Of a stretch of 64,000 nt of DNA, positions 54,985-62,460 are shown piece by piece. This DNA comes from Paractinoplanes ferrugineus (GTDB lineage: Bacteria; Actinomycetota; Actinomycetes; Mycobacteriales; Micromonosporaceae), in NCBI RefSeq assembly GCF_016862195.1, contig NZ_BOMM01000070.1, positions 1 to 64,000 on the forward strand, given 5' to 3'. Position numbers and translations under genes: made by a program. The notes below the pieces were generated by a model, which was given only the letters and a program-made list of their open reading frames with translations, searched no databases and had not been told where the DNA came from. The first letter of the stretch is position 1; the number at the start of each line of letters is the position of its first letter.

Positions 54985-55647
54985 TCACACGCGCCCGGTG
55001 ATCAGGTACTGCGTCTGCACCTCGTGATTCGGGGCGACGCCGTACTTCTGATCGAGCTCCAGGATCGAGGTGAGCGGGGTGACCGTCACTTCGGTGAGAC
55101 CGGCCCTCTCCAGCACGGCGGCGGTCTGATTGATCGAGGTGGCGGTGGCCAGGGGGAGAGCCGCCCACACCTCGGCATCGTAGAAGTCGGTGCCGCCCTC
55201 TGGGAACCAGGTGCTGTCCACCACGGCGACAGTGCCGCCGGGGCGCAGCAACCGGATCCAGTCGGCCACCGCCGTCTCCGGCTCGCGCAGGGTCCACATG
55301 ACATAGCGTCCGGTCACCGCATCGAAGCTGTCGTCCGGGAACTCGGGGCTTACGGCGTCACCGAGCCGGAATTCCGGGGCCGGGTAAGCCGATCGGGCCT
55401 GGGCCAGCATGCCCTCGGACAGGTCGATGCCGATCACCCGGTGGCCGAGGCCGGCCAGGACACCCGCGACCTGGCCGCTGCCGGTGCCGACGTCGAGCAC
55501 ATCGGCAGGCCCGGCCGGTAGGGCGGAACTCCAGATCTGCGACCACGCCCGGGTGTCGTCGGCCAGCCGGTCGGGCCGGCGCTGGTACTCCGCGTAGGTG
55601 GGGGCCCGGCCGGTCCAGTAGGTGTTGATGCGCTCCTGTGCGGTCAT
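54985..55647 (-). CDS. Class I SAM-dependent methyltransferase linked to a metal importer
   Basis: 220 aa from ATG 55647 (ATGA overlap with the ATPase stop). The SAM-binding loop is VLDVGTGSGQVAGVLAGLGHRVIGIDLS, with LRPGGTVAVVD further on. It is the last gene of the FecCD-type operon. Methyltransferases in such operons may modify a chelator; target unknown. Confidence 0.82.
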   Translation of the reverse strand: MTAQERINTYWTGRAPTYAEYQRRPDRLADDTRAWSQIWSSALPAGPADVLDVGTGSGQVAGVLAGLGHRVIGIDLSEGMLAQARSAYPAPEFRLGDAVSPEFPDDSFDAVTGRYVMWTLREPETAVADWIRLLRPGGTVAVVDSTWFPEGGTDFYDAEVWAALPLATATSINQTAAVLERAGLTEVTVTPLTSILELDQKYGVAPNHEVQTQYLITGRV

Positions 55648-56414
55648 GCGACGGTCTCCTCCAGGGGCTGGAACAACAGGTGCAGGTGTCCGTCGAGGTC
55701 GAGCCGCTTGATGCCGATGCCGTAGACGGGCTCGAGGATGGCCGGGTCGAGGACCTCGTCGACCGGGCCGGCGGCGGCCACCCCGCCCGTGCCGAGCAGG
55801 ACGAGGTCGTCGCAGTAGCGGGCGGCCAGGTTGAGGTCGTGCAGCACGACCACTGAACAGGTGCCCAGACCGCGGACCAGGGCCAGAACCTCGTGCTGGT
55901 AGCGGATGTCGAGGTGGTTGGTCGGTTCGTCGAGCAGCAGGTGGGTGGCCTGCTGGGCCAGCGCCCGGGCGATCAGCACCCGCTGGCGCTCTCCGCCCGA
56001 CAGGCCGCCGAAGGCGCGCGGCCCGAGGTGGGTGGCGCCGACCCGGGCCAGGCACCGGGCGGCGATCTCGTGGTCGGCGCGGCCGGTGCGCTGGAACGTC
56101 GACAGGTGCGGGCCCCGGCCGAGCAAGACCATCTCGGCCACCGTCAGGGCCGTTTCGCCGCCGGTCTCCTGTACCACCACGGCCATCCGCAGCGCGGCCT
56201 CGCGCGGGCTGAGCGCGGTCAAAGCGGAGCCGTCCACCGTGACCGAGCCGGTGGGACTGCGCAGGGCGCCGTACAGCAACCGCAACAGGGTGGTCTTACC
56301 GCTGCCGTTCGGGCCGATCAGACCCAGGACCCGGCCCGGTTGGGCGGTGACGCTGACCCCGTCGATCACGGGGTTGGCGCCGTAGCGCCAGGACACCCCG
56401 TGGGCCTTGATCAC
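55644..56414 (-). CDS. ABC ATP-binding protein, FecE type
   Basis: 256 aa from GTG 56414 (overlaps the binding-protein stop). Walker A GPNGSGKTTLL, signature LSGGERQRVLIARAL, Walker B LLLDEPTNHLD, H-loop VLHDLNLAA. Energises the FecCD permease at 57385-58470. Similar in sequence style to the ATPase of the BtuFCD-like operon, so the two transporters are related. Confidence 0.88.
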   Translation of the reverse strand: MIKAHGVSWRYGANPVIDGVSVTAQPGRVLGLIGPNGSGKTTLLRLLYGALRSPTGSVTVDGSALTALSPREAALRMAVVVQETGGETALTVAEMVLLGRGPHLSTFQRTGRADHEIAARCLARVGATHLGPRAFGGLSGGERQRVLIARALAQQATHLLLDEPTNHLDIRYQHEVLALVRGLGTCSVVVLHDLNLAARYCDDLVLLGTGGVAAAGPVDEVLDPAILEPVYGIGIKRLDLDGHLHLLFQPLEETVA

Positions 56415-57373
56415 GCGCCCGCCTTGAACCGCTCGACGATCTTCTCCAAGCCGTCGATCGACAGCGGTGAGGGTGGCTCGGTGAAGTTGAACAGCTGCGG
56501 CATCACGTTCTTGTTCTGGACAGCTTTGAGTTTCTCGGCGCCGGGCAGCCCGGTCAGAGCCTGTTCCACCTTGGCCGGGTCGCCGTCGCTGTAGAGCAGG
56601 ATCAGCACGTCGGGGTTGCGGCCGAGCAGTTCCTCCAGGGTGACCTCGAAGACGCGTTCCTTGCTGTCGCCGAACACGTTCTTGAAGCCGGCCGCCTCCA
56701 ACTGCGGGTGCGCCATGCTCGTCGACCCGTACGCGTAGGTGACGCCGCCGCCGACGGTCGGGTACAGCACCGCCGCCGTACGTCCGTTCCCGTCGCTCTT
56801 GATCTTGGTCATGCGGTCCTTGAGAGCGGTGACCGCGGTGGCCGCCTCAGCGGTGCGGCCGAACACCTTTCCGTACGTCTGCATCTGCCGGTAGATGTCG
56901 TCGAAGCTCGGCACCGCGGTGTTGTTCTCACACAACGCGGGCTCCTCCAGGAGCGGGATGTCCACCGCGGAGAGCGTGTCACGGGACAGGTTGTCGACCT
57001 CGCCGAACACCAGGTCGGGCTGCTGGCTGATGACGACCTCTTTGGAGATCTGCAGGTGGCCGCTGGTGTCGGTCTTGTCGGTCAGCAGCGGGATCTTGTC
57101 GAGCTCGGCCAGCGTCGCCGCGTCGTAGTACGCCTTCGGGTACTGCCCGGCGCGGGCGGTGACCCGGTCCAGCACGCCGAGGTCGTGCAAGTAGGGGACG
57201 GCGGCGCTCTTGAGCAGCACGGTCCGCTCGGGGGCTTTGTCGAAGGTGACGTCGACGCCGCAGTTGGTGACCGTCACCGGATAGCCGGCACCGGCCGCGG
57301 CCTCACTGTCGTCTGCCGCCGCGCCGCAGCCGGCGACCAGCAGCAGGGTGGCGAACCAGAAAGCCTTCTTCAT
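56411..57373 (-). CDS. FecB/BtuF-type metal-binding lipoprotein
   Basis: 320 aa from ATG 57373 (MKKAFWFATLLLVAGCGAAADD), lipobox LVAGC. After a short linker VTVTNCGVDVTFDKAPERTVLLKSAAVPYLHDLGV opens the class III binding domain, and QPDLVFGEVDNL and LGRNPDVLILLYSDGD are typical. It presents a metal chelate to the permease. The Nur-type operator upstream of the operon makes nickel or a nickel complex the best guess. Confidence 0.85.
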   Translation of the reverse strand: MKKAFWFATLLLVAGCGAAADDSEAAAGAGYPVTVTNCGVDVTFDKAPERTVLLKSAAVPYLHDLGVLDRVTARAGQYPKAYYDAATLAELDKIPLLTDKTDTSGHLQISKEVVISQQPDLVFGEVDNLSRDTLSAVDIPLLEEPALCENNTAVPSFDDIYRQMQTYGKVFGRTAEAATAVTALKDRMTKIKSDGNGRTAAVLYPTVGGGVTYAYGSTSMAHPQLEAAGFKNVFGDSKERVFEVTLEELLGRNPDVLILLYSDGDPAKVEQALTGLPGAEKLKAVQNKNVMPQLFNFTEPPSPLSIDGLEKIVERFKAGA

Positions 57374-57384
57374 GGGCGAACCTC

Positions 57385-58470
57385 TCAGGAACCGGTGGCG
57401 TGCAGGCGGCGGATCAGGATCAGCAGGAAGGGGGCACCGAGCAGCGCGGTGATGATGCCGATCGGGATCTCCTGCGGGGCCAGCAGGACGCGGGCGATGA
57501 CGTCGGCCCAGATCAGCAGGATCGCGCCGAGCAGGGCGGCAACCGGCACGACGCGGACATGGGTCGCGCCGACCAGCCGGCGGGCCAGGTGCGGCACGAC
57601 GAGCCCCACGAAGCCGATGCTGCCGGACGCGGAGACGAGCACGCCGACGCAGAGCGACACGATGACCAGCAGCCGCATCCGGAACCGGTCGGGGGACAGG
57701 CCGAGGGTGTGGGCGGTCTCGTCGCCGATGGCCAGGGCGTCCAGCTTGCGGCCGACGACCGTCAGGTAGAGCGTGGTGCCGCCGATCACCAGGGTGGCCA
57801 CGGTCAGCAACGCGTCCCACCGGGCGAGGCCCAGAGAGCCGAGCAGCCAGAACATCACCGACCGGGCGCCTTCGGCCGAGCCGGACGCGAAGATGAGGAA
57901 GCTGGTCGTCGCATACAGCGCATAGCCGACGGCGACTCCGGACAGCAGCAGCCGGATCGAGGTGACCCGTCCGCCGCTGCGGGCGATCAGGAAGACCAGC
58001 AGGGAGGCGGCCAGCGCGCCGAGGAAGGCGCTGGTCGACAGGGCGTACTGGCCGAACCCGGCGCCCGCTCCGAACAGGATGGCGGCGGCGGCGCCGCTGG
58101 AGGCGCCCGAGTTGATGCCCAGCAGGTAGGGATCGGCGAGCACGTTACGCACCATGGCCTGCAGGGCGACGCCGCTGACGGCCAGACCCGCGCCGACCAG
58201 GACGCCGAGCAGTACCCGGGGCAGCCGGACCTGCCAGACGATCGCTTCCTGGGGCGGCGTCCAGGTGGTCTCACCCAGGCCGAAGAGCTGGTGGACGATG
58301 ATCCGGGCGACGGTGGCCGGGGCGATCGCGATCGCCCCCGTGCCGACCGCGACCACGCCGGTGACCACCAGGCCCAGGGTCAGCACGGACAACCAGAACG
58401 CGGTTCGCCGGCGCTGTGCGCCGACTCCCAGCACGTCGTGCTCCCGAACCTCCGAGAGGACGGTGGACAC
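57385..58470 (-). CDS. FecCD-family permease, first gene of the metal importer
   Basis: 361 aa from GTG 58470. Ten-helix FecCD fold with VWQVRLPRVLLGVLVGAGLAVSGVALQ, NVLADPYLLGINSGASSGA and GSIGFVGLVVPHLARRL. It heads the operon permease-binding protein-ATPase-methyltransferase. The Nur-like box at 58501-58517 is 31 bases upstream, so repression by nickel-loaded regulator is likely. Confidence 0.88.
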   Translation of the reverse strand: MSTVLSEVREHDVLGVGAQRRRTAFWLSVLTLGLVVTGVVAVGTGAIAIAPATVARIIVHQLFGLGETTWTPPQEAIVWQVRLPRVLLGVLVGAGLAVSGVALQAMVRNVLADPYLLGINSGASSGAAAAILFGAGAGFGQYALSTSAFLGALAASLLVFLIARSGGRVTSIRLLLSGVAVGYALYATTSFLIFASGSAEGARSVMFWLLGSLGLARWDALLTVATLVIGGTTLYLTVVGRKLDALAIGDETAHTLGLSPDRFRMRLLVIVSLCVGVLVSASGSIGFVGLVVPHLARRLVGATHVRVVPVAALLGAILLIWADVIARVLLAPQEIPIGIITALLGAPFLLILIRRLHATGS

Positions 58471-58500
58471 CCATGACCCCCAAACACCTCGTCATGGCTA

Positions 58501-58517
58501 TTGCCAAGACATGGCAA
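58501..58517 (-). promoter_or_regulatory. Putative Nur operator of the FecCD-type importer
   Basis: TTGCCA-AGACA-TGGCAA, exact TTGC-N9-GCAA with perfect inner CCA/TGG symmetry. Just upstream of the GTG start at 58470. Confidence 0.68.
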
Positions 58518-58568
58518 GAACGTAACAGGGTGATCGGTCAGGGGTACAGGGCTCGATTCTGTGGCGAT

Positions 58569-58844
58569 TCACTCAGCCGGTGCGGGCGGGCCGCTGAGCG
58601 CCGCGGCGGCGATGTGCAGACTCAGCTCTTGCACCAGCTCGTCCATGCTCTGATCGGTCTGCGCGCGCAGAATGCTCAGGGCCAGCTGGGCCAGCAGTTC
58701 GAAGGCGCGGGTGCGGGCCTGTTCGTCGGGGAAGGCGGCCAGCAGTTCCTGGGCGCCGGCGAGGTCACCGCGGTGTTTGGCCGCGATGACCCCGGCGGCG
58801 CGCTGGGCGCCGGCGAAGACAGATGCCGCGTCGGCGTCGCTCAT
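58569..58844 (-). CDS. Small helical protein downstream of sod
   Basis: 91 aa, starting 5 bases after the sod stop, so co-transcribed. Ala/Leu/Gln/Asp-rich and predicted all-helical (AQELLAAFPDEQARTRAFELLAQLALSILRAQ). No family recognised. It may assist or regulate the dismutase; nothing stronger can be said. Confidence 0.65.
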   Translation of the reverse strand: MSDADAASVFAGAQRAAGVIAAKHRGDLAGAQELLAAFPDEQARTRAFELLAQLALSILRAQTDQSMDELVQELSLHIAAAALSGPPAPAE

Positions 58845-58849
58845 CGCCG

Positions 58850-59476
58850 TTACGGTGCGACGATGAGCGGGTTGCCGGCCGCGCGGGCGGCGTCGAACCG
58901 CTTGGTGACATCAGCCCAGTTGACCAGGTCCCACAGGCGGTCGACGTAGTCCGGGCGCACGTTCTTGTACTGCAGGTAGTAGGCGTGCTCCCAGGCGTCG
59001 AAGGCCAGGATCGGGGTCGAGCCCTGACCGACGTTGCCGTGGTGGTCGTAGACCTGCTCCACGATCAGGCGCTGCGACAGGGGCTCCCAGGCCAGGATGC
59101 CCCAGCCCGAGCCCTGCACGCCCTTGGTGGCGGTGGACAGCTGCCCGGCGAACGCCTCGAAGGATCCGAAGTGTTCCTCGATGGCCGCGGACAGGTCACC
59201 GTCGGGGCGGTCACCGCCGTCCGGCGACAGGTTGTTCCAGAAGATCGAGTGCAGGACGTGGCCGGACAGGTTGAACGCGAGCGTCTTCTCCAGGCCGACC
59301 AGGGTGGTGAAGTCGCCCTTGTCGCGGGCCTCGGCGAGCTGGTCGAGGGTGTCGTTGCTGCCCTTGACGTACGCGGCGTGGTGCTTGGAGTGGTGCAGTT
59401 CGAGGATCTGGCCACTCATGGCGGGCTCGAGTGCGCCGTAGTCGTAGGGCATGTCGGGAAGCGTGTAGATAGCCAT
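58850..59476 (-). CDS. Fe/Mn superoxide dismutase
   Basis: 208 aa from ATG 59476, with GGAAGG six bases upstream. The fold is canonical: LHHSKHHAAYVKG and HSIFWNNLSPDGG (His ligands), GSGWGILAWEP, and DAWEHAYYLQYKNVR (Asp and His ligands). It disproportionates superoxide in the cytoplasm. The Nur-type operator about 30 bases before the start recalls Streptomyces sodF, which is repressed when nickel allows use of the nickel enzyme. No sodN is seen in the window. Confidence 0.93.
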   Translation of the reverse strand: MAIYTLPDMPYDYGALEPAMSGQILELHHSKHHAAYVKGSNDTLDQLAEARDKGDFTTLVGLEKTLAFNLSGHVLHSIFWNNLSPDGGDRPDGDLSAAIEEHFGSFEAFAGQLSTATKGVQGSGWGILAWEPLSQRLIVEQVYDHHGNVGQGSTPILAFDAWEHAYYLQYKNVRPDYVDRLWDLVNWADVTKRFDAARAAGNPLIVAP

Positions 59477-59507
59477 TCTCAACCTTCCACTTGCCGGTCC
59501 TTAGCTG

Positions 59508-59524
59508 TTGCCCTCATCTTGCAA
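59508..59524 (-). promoter_or_regulatory. Putative Nur operator of the superoxide dismutase gene
   Basis: TTGCCC-TCATC-TTGCAA (exact TTGC-N9-GCAA), the best match to the published Nur box in the window and in front of the same kind of gene as in Streptomyces. Confidence 0.75.
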
Positions 59525-59561
59525 CACCAACCGAATGGCATGTGGGTAAGGCTGCCCTGTC

Positions 59562-60281
59562 TCACACCGTGGCAGTGGGATCACGCGGGCCGGAGCGCAG
59601 GTGGGTGCGGATCCACCCGGCGGCGGCGGTGGCGCCGGGGTCGTCCGTCAGGGACTGGAAGATCGTCGGGAGGTCTCCGCGGCGGGTGCGGGCATCGCGA
59701 TCCATGACCGTCAGGTCGGCGCCGACGTGCGGAGCCAGGTCGGTCTTGTTGATGACGAGCAGGTCGGCGGTGGTGACACCCGGGCCGCCCTTGCGGGGCA
59801 CCTTGTCCCCGCCGGCCACGTCCACCACGAAGATCTGCCGGTCGATCAGGCCTTTGCTGAAGGTGGCGGTGAGGTTGTCCCCGCCGCTCTCCACCAGGAT
59901 CAGGTCGAGCGGGCCGAGGGTGGTCTCGAGTTCCTCGATGGCGTCCAGGTTGGCCGAGATGTCGTCGCGGATCGCGGTGTGCGGGCAGCAGCCGGTCTCG
60001 ACCGCACGGACCCGGTCGGCGGGCAGCACGCCGTTGCGCAGCAGGAAGTCGGCGTCCTCGGTGGTGTAGATGTCGTTGGTCACGACGGCGAGCCGCACCT
60101 CGGCGGCGAGCGTGCGGCAGAGCGCCGCGACCAGGGCGGTTTTTCCGGAACCGACCGGGCCGCCGATCCCCACGCGGAGCGCCCGCCGGCCCGCGCCGAG
60201 GGGCTCGTGCGGGTCGGAGTCGGGATGCGGGTGCGAGTGCGGGACCTCGCCGGGCTCGTGTCCGTGGATCTCGGTGGTCAT
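59562..60281 (-). CDS. ureG: UreG-like nickel GTPase
   Basis: 239 aa from ATG 60281, overlapping the tsaD stop by four bases. His-rich N-terminus (HGHEPGEVPHSHPHPDSDPHEP) suits nickel storage. GTPase motifs: GGPVGSGKTALV (P-loop), VTNDIYTTEDADFL, ESGGDN, INKTDL. The metal motif reads ETGCCPHTAI, with an extra Cys beside the usual GCPH. UreG delivers nickel to urease, but no urease genes are present in the window; partner unknown. Confidence 0.88.
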   Translation of the reverse strand: MTTEIHGHEPGEVPHSHPHPDSDPHEPLGAGRRALRVGIGGPVGSGKTALVAALCRTLAAEVRLAVVTNDIYTTEDADFLLRNGVLPADRVRAVETGCCPHTAIRDDISANLDAIEELETTLGPLDLILVESGGDNLTATFSKGLIDRQIFVVDVAGGDKVPRKGGPGVTTADLLVINKTDLAPHVGADLTVMDRDARTRRGDLPTIFQSLTDDPGATAAAGWIRTHLRSGPRDPTATV

Positions 60282-61327
60282 GGGCTTCTCTCTGGTCCGG
60301 CCGGTGGAATCAGGGCGCTGGTCAGGGTCAGTGTGGGATGCATGGCCAGGTCGAGCGGACTCGGTGGCCGGCCGGCTCGGGCGAGCAAATCGCCGACCGC
60401 GGCGATCATGGCGCCGTTGTCGGTGCACAGTCGCGGTGTGGGAACGCGCAGCCGGATGTCGGCGGCGGCGCATCGCTGGGCGGTGAGCGAGCGGACGCGG
60501 CTGTTCGCGGCGACGCCACCGACCATCAGAAGCGTGTCGCAGGCGTATTGCCGGCCGGCGGCGACAGCCTTGCGCGACAGCGTGTCGGCCACGGCTTCCT
60601 GGAACGAGGCGGCGACGTCGGCGACCGGCAGCGGCCCGGTGTGCCGTTCGACCCAGCGGGCGACGGCGGTTTTCAGGCCGGAGAACGAGAACGCGTACGG
60701 GTCGTCGCGGGCACCGGTCAGCGGCCGCGGGAACGCGATCGCTTCGGGGTCGCCGTCGAGGGCGGCGCGGTCGATCGCCGGGCCGCCGGGGTAGGGCAGG
60801 CCGAGCAGCCGGGCGACCTTGTCGAAGGCCTCGCCGGCCGCGTCGTCGAGCGTGTCACCGAGGTGCACGACGGGGTCGCGGGCGAGGTCGCCGAGCAGTA
60901 GCAGCGAGGTGTGCCCGCCCGAGACGATCAAGGCTACGCAGCGCTCGGGCAGGGGGCCGTGTTCCAGGGTGTCGACCGCGGCATGACCCGCGAGGTGGTG
61001 CACCCCGTAGAGCGGCACCCCGAGAGACAATGCGTAGGCCTTGCCGGCGGCCAAGCCGACCTGCACCGCCGAGGCCAGGCCGGGCCCGGCCGTGACCGCC
61101 ACCACGTCGACGTCCGCCAGCCGAACCCCGGCGTGGTCGACGGCGTGGCGCACCATCGACGGGAGCGCCTCCAGATGGGCACGGGCGGCGATCTCCGGCA
61201 CGACCCCTCCGAACCGGGCGTGTTCGTCCATGCTGGACGCCAGCGCGTCACCCAGCAGTACTCCGTCGCGGACCAGGCCGACGCCGGTCTCGTCGCACGA
61301 GGTCTCGATTCCGAGTACCAAGGCCAT
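60278..61327 (-). CDS. tsaD: TsaD, tRNA N6-threonylcarbamoyladenosine synthase subunit
   Basis: 349 aa from ATG 61327. The start MALVLGIETSCDETGVGLV and the metal-binding HLAGHA plus SGGHTSLLLLGDL, LCTDNGAMIAAVG are family hallmarks. It joins the carbamoyl group to A37 of ANN-decoding tRNAs. In most actinobacteria tsaD sits with tsaB/rimI; here it is coupled to ureG and lies behind a Nur-like box, so it is probably a second copy. The C-terminal 25 residues extend beyond the fold. Confidence 0.9.
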   Translation of the reverse strand: MALVLGIETSCDETGVGLVRDGVLLGDALASSMDEHARFGGVVPEIAARAHLEALPSMVRHAVDHAGVRLADVDVVAVTAGPGLASAVQVGLAAGKAYALSLGVPLYGVHHLAGHAAVDTLEHGPLPERCVALIVSGGHTSLLLLGDLARDPVVHLGDTLDDAAGEAFDKVARLLGLPYPGGPAIDRAALDGDPEAIAFPRPLTGARDDPYAFSFSGLKTAVARWVERHTGPLPVADVAASFQEAVADTLSRKAVAAGRQYACDTLLMVGGVAANSRVRSLTAQRCAAADIRLRVPTPRLCTDNGAMIAAVGDLLARAGRPPSPLDLAMHPTLTLTSALIPPAGPERSP

Positions 61328-61390
61328 GGTCAGCGTCTCAGCCGGTGTCGCCCGGCTCGGGTCATGGGCATTGTTGCATGGTAGTAGCTG

Positions 61391-61407
61391 TTGCACATCA
61401 ATGGCAG
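61391..61407. promoter_or_regulatory. Nur-like site between divergent tsaD-ureG and fur
   Basis: TTGCAC-ATCAA-TGGCAG, one mismatch from TTGC-N9-GCAA. It lies 14 bases before the fur GTG and about 65 before tsaD, so it could control both directions and autoregulate fur. Confidence 0.5.
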
Positions 61408-61420
61408 CTAGGCTGGCGGG

Positions 61421-61873
61421 GTGAAATCGGCGGATGTCATGACCGGCCAGGAACGTCAACGCCGGCTGCATCGGATACGCGACCGGGTTCGCCGCCGGGG
61501 GCGGCGCTGGACGGTGGCCAAGGCCGCCCTCGTCGAGGAACTGCTCGGCGCCTCCGGGCACCTGTCGGCCCGCGAGCTGCACGAAGCCATGACTGCTCAG
61601 CACCCGCAGATGGATCACTCCACGGTCTACCGGGCGCTGCACATCCTGGCCGAGGACGGCATCGTGCACTCTCTGGGCGGCCCGGGCCACACTCTCTTCG
61701 GCCTGGCCGACGAGCCGCACCATCACGTCGTCTGTGGCGTCTGCGGCAGCGTCGCCGAGATCCCCGCCGGCGACCTCGGTGACCTGGTGGCGGCGGCCGA
61801 GTCCCGCACCGGCTACAGCTTCTCCGCCCAGAGTCTGACTCTCGCCGGTCGCTGCGTCGCCTGCGCCGGCTAA
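61421..61873 (+). CDS. Fur-family metalloregulator (second copy, candidate Nur)
   Basis: 150 aa from GTG 61421; ATG 61439 is another option. HTH half: VRRRGRRWTVAKAALVEELLGASGHLSARELHEAMTAQHPQMDHSTVYRALHIL. Metal half: HHHVVCGVCGSVAEIP and CVAC at the end. It is the Fur homologue closest to the SOD, ureG and tsaD genes and has a Nur-like box at its own promoter. Candidate for the nickel sensor Nur; this is inference from context. Its stop codon overlaps that of the convergent def gene. Confidence 0.85.
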   Translation: MKSADVMTGQERQRRLHRIRDRVRRRGRRWTVAKAALVEELLGASGHLSARELHEAMTAQHPQMDHSTVYRALHILAEDGIVHSLGGPGHTLFGLADEPHHHVVCGVCGSVAEIPAGDLGDLVAAAESRTGYSFSAQSLTLAGRCVACAG

Positions 61874-62409
61874 CACACCCCGGCGCCGACGCCCGGGTGC
61901 CCGGCGCTCTCGGCGAGCAGCTTCCTGCGCTGCTTGACCGGCAGCCGGTCGACGTAGAGCAGTCCGTCGAGGTGGTCGCTCTCGTGCTGCAGGCACCGGG
62001 CGAGCAGTCCGGTGCCGTCGATACGGACCGGCCGGCCGCCCAGGTCGAGACCGGTGACGTACGCCGCCGCGGGTCTCGGAACGGACGCGTGCGGGCCGGG
62101 GACCGAAAGGCAGCCCTCGGTGTCGTCGTCCAGGTCCCGGCTCCCCGGCAGGTGCAGCACGGGGTTGACGACGTGGGCGACCACCGGGGTGCCGGTGGCG
62201 TCAGGGCAGTCGACGACGAACACGCGCGCGTCCACGCCGATCTGGTTCGCGGCCAGGCCGACCCCGTGAGCCGCCGCCATGCTGGCGAACATGTCGGCCA
62301 CCAGCTGGGCCAGGTCGTCGTCGAACGAGGTCACCGTCGTGCAGCGCCGGTGCAGCACCGGGTTGCCGTAGCGGGTGATCGGTCGTGGGGTACCGGAATG
62401 CGTCTGCAC
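61870..62409 (-). CDS. def: Peptide deformylase
   Basis: 179 aa from GTG 62409, chosen because the -10-like TAGTAT lies only eight bases upstream (possible leaderless mRNA) and the earlier frame lies in the promoter. Catalytic motifs: GVGLAANQIG, EGCLSVPG and HESDHLDG (HExxH). It removes the formyl group from new proteins with an Fe or Ni ion. Divergent from alaS across a shared operator-like region and convergent with fur. Probably an extra copy under metal control. Confidence 0.88.
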   Translation of the reverse strand: MQTHSGTPRPITRYGNPVLHRRCTTVTSFDDDLAQLVADMFASMAAAHGVGLAANQIGVDARVFVVDCPDATGTPVVAHVVNPVLHLPGSRDLDDDTEGCLSVPGPHASVPRPAAAYVTGLDLGGRPVRIDGTGLLARCLQHESDHLDGLLYVDRLPVKQRRKLLAESAGHPGVGAGVC

Positions 62410-62418
62410 AGTCGCCAA

Positions 62419-62445
62419 TACTATGTAACTGCAATCAGGCGGCAA
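62419..62445. promoter_or_regulatory. Overlapping divergent promoters and Nur-like box of def and alaS
   Basis: Positions 62429-62445 read CTGCAA-TCAGG-CGGCAA, one mismatch from the palindrome. For alaS a -10-like TACTAT sits at 62419-62424. For def, TTGCCG (-35, inside the box) and TAGTAT (-10) are 16 bases apart. A bound repressor would block both. Confidence 0.5.
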
Positions 62446-62460
62446 TAAGGGGTGCGTTTA

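Noticed and set aside
37238..58470. Long frames antisense to the permease and ATPase genes (for example 37532-38890, 40111-41667 and 57400-58476)
   Set aside because: They are Gly/Gln/Arg-rich mirrors of well-supported transporter genes and have no family motif.
53594..62445. A nickel superoxide dismutase gene (sodN), expected in a Nur regulon
   Set aside because: No frame begins with the HCDLPCG nickel hook in this region; only the Fe/Mn enzyme is present.
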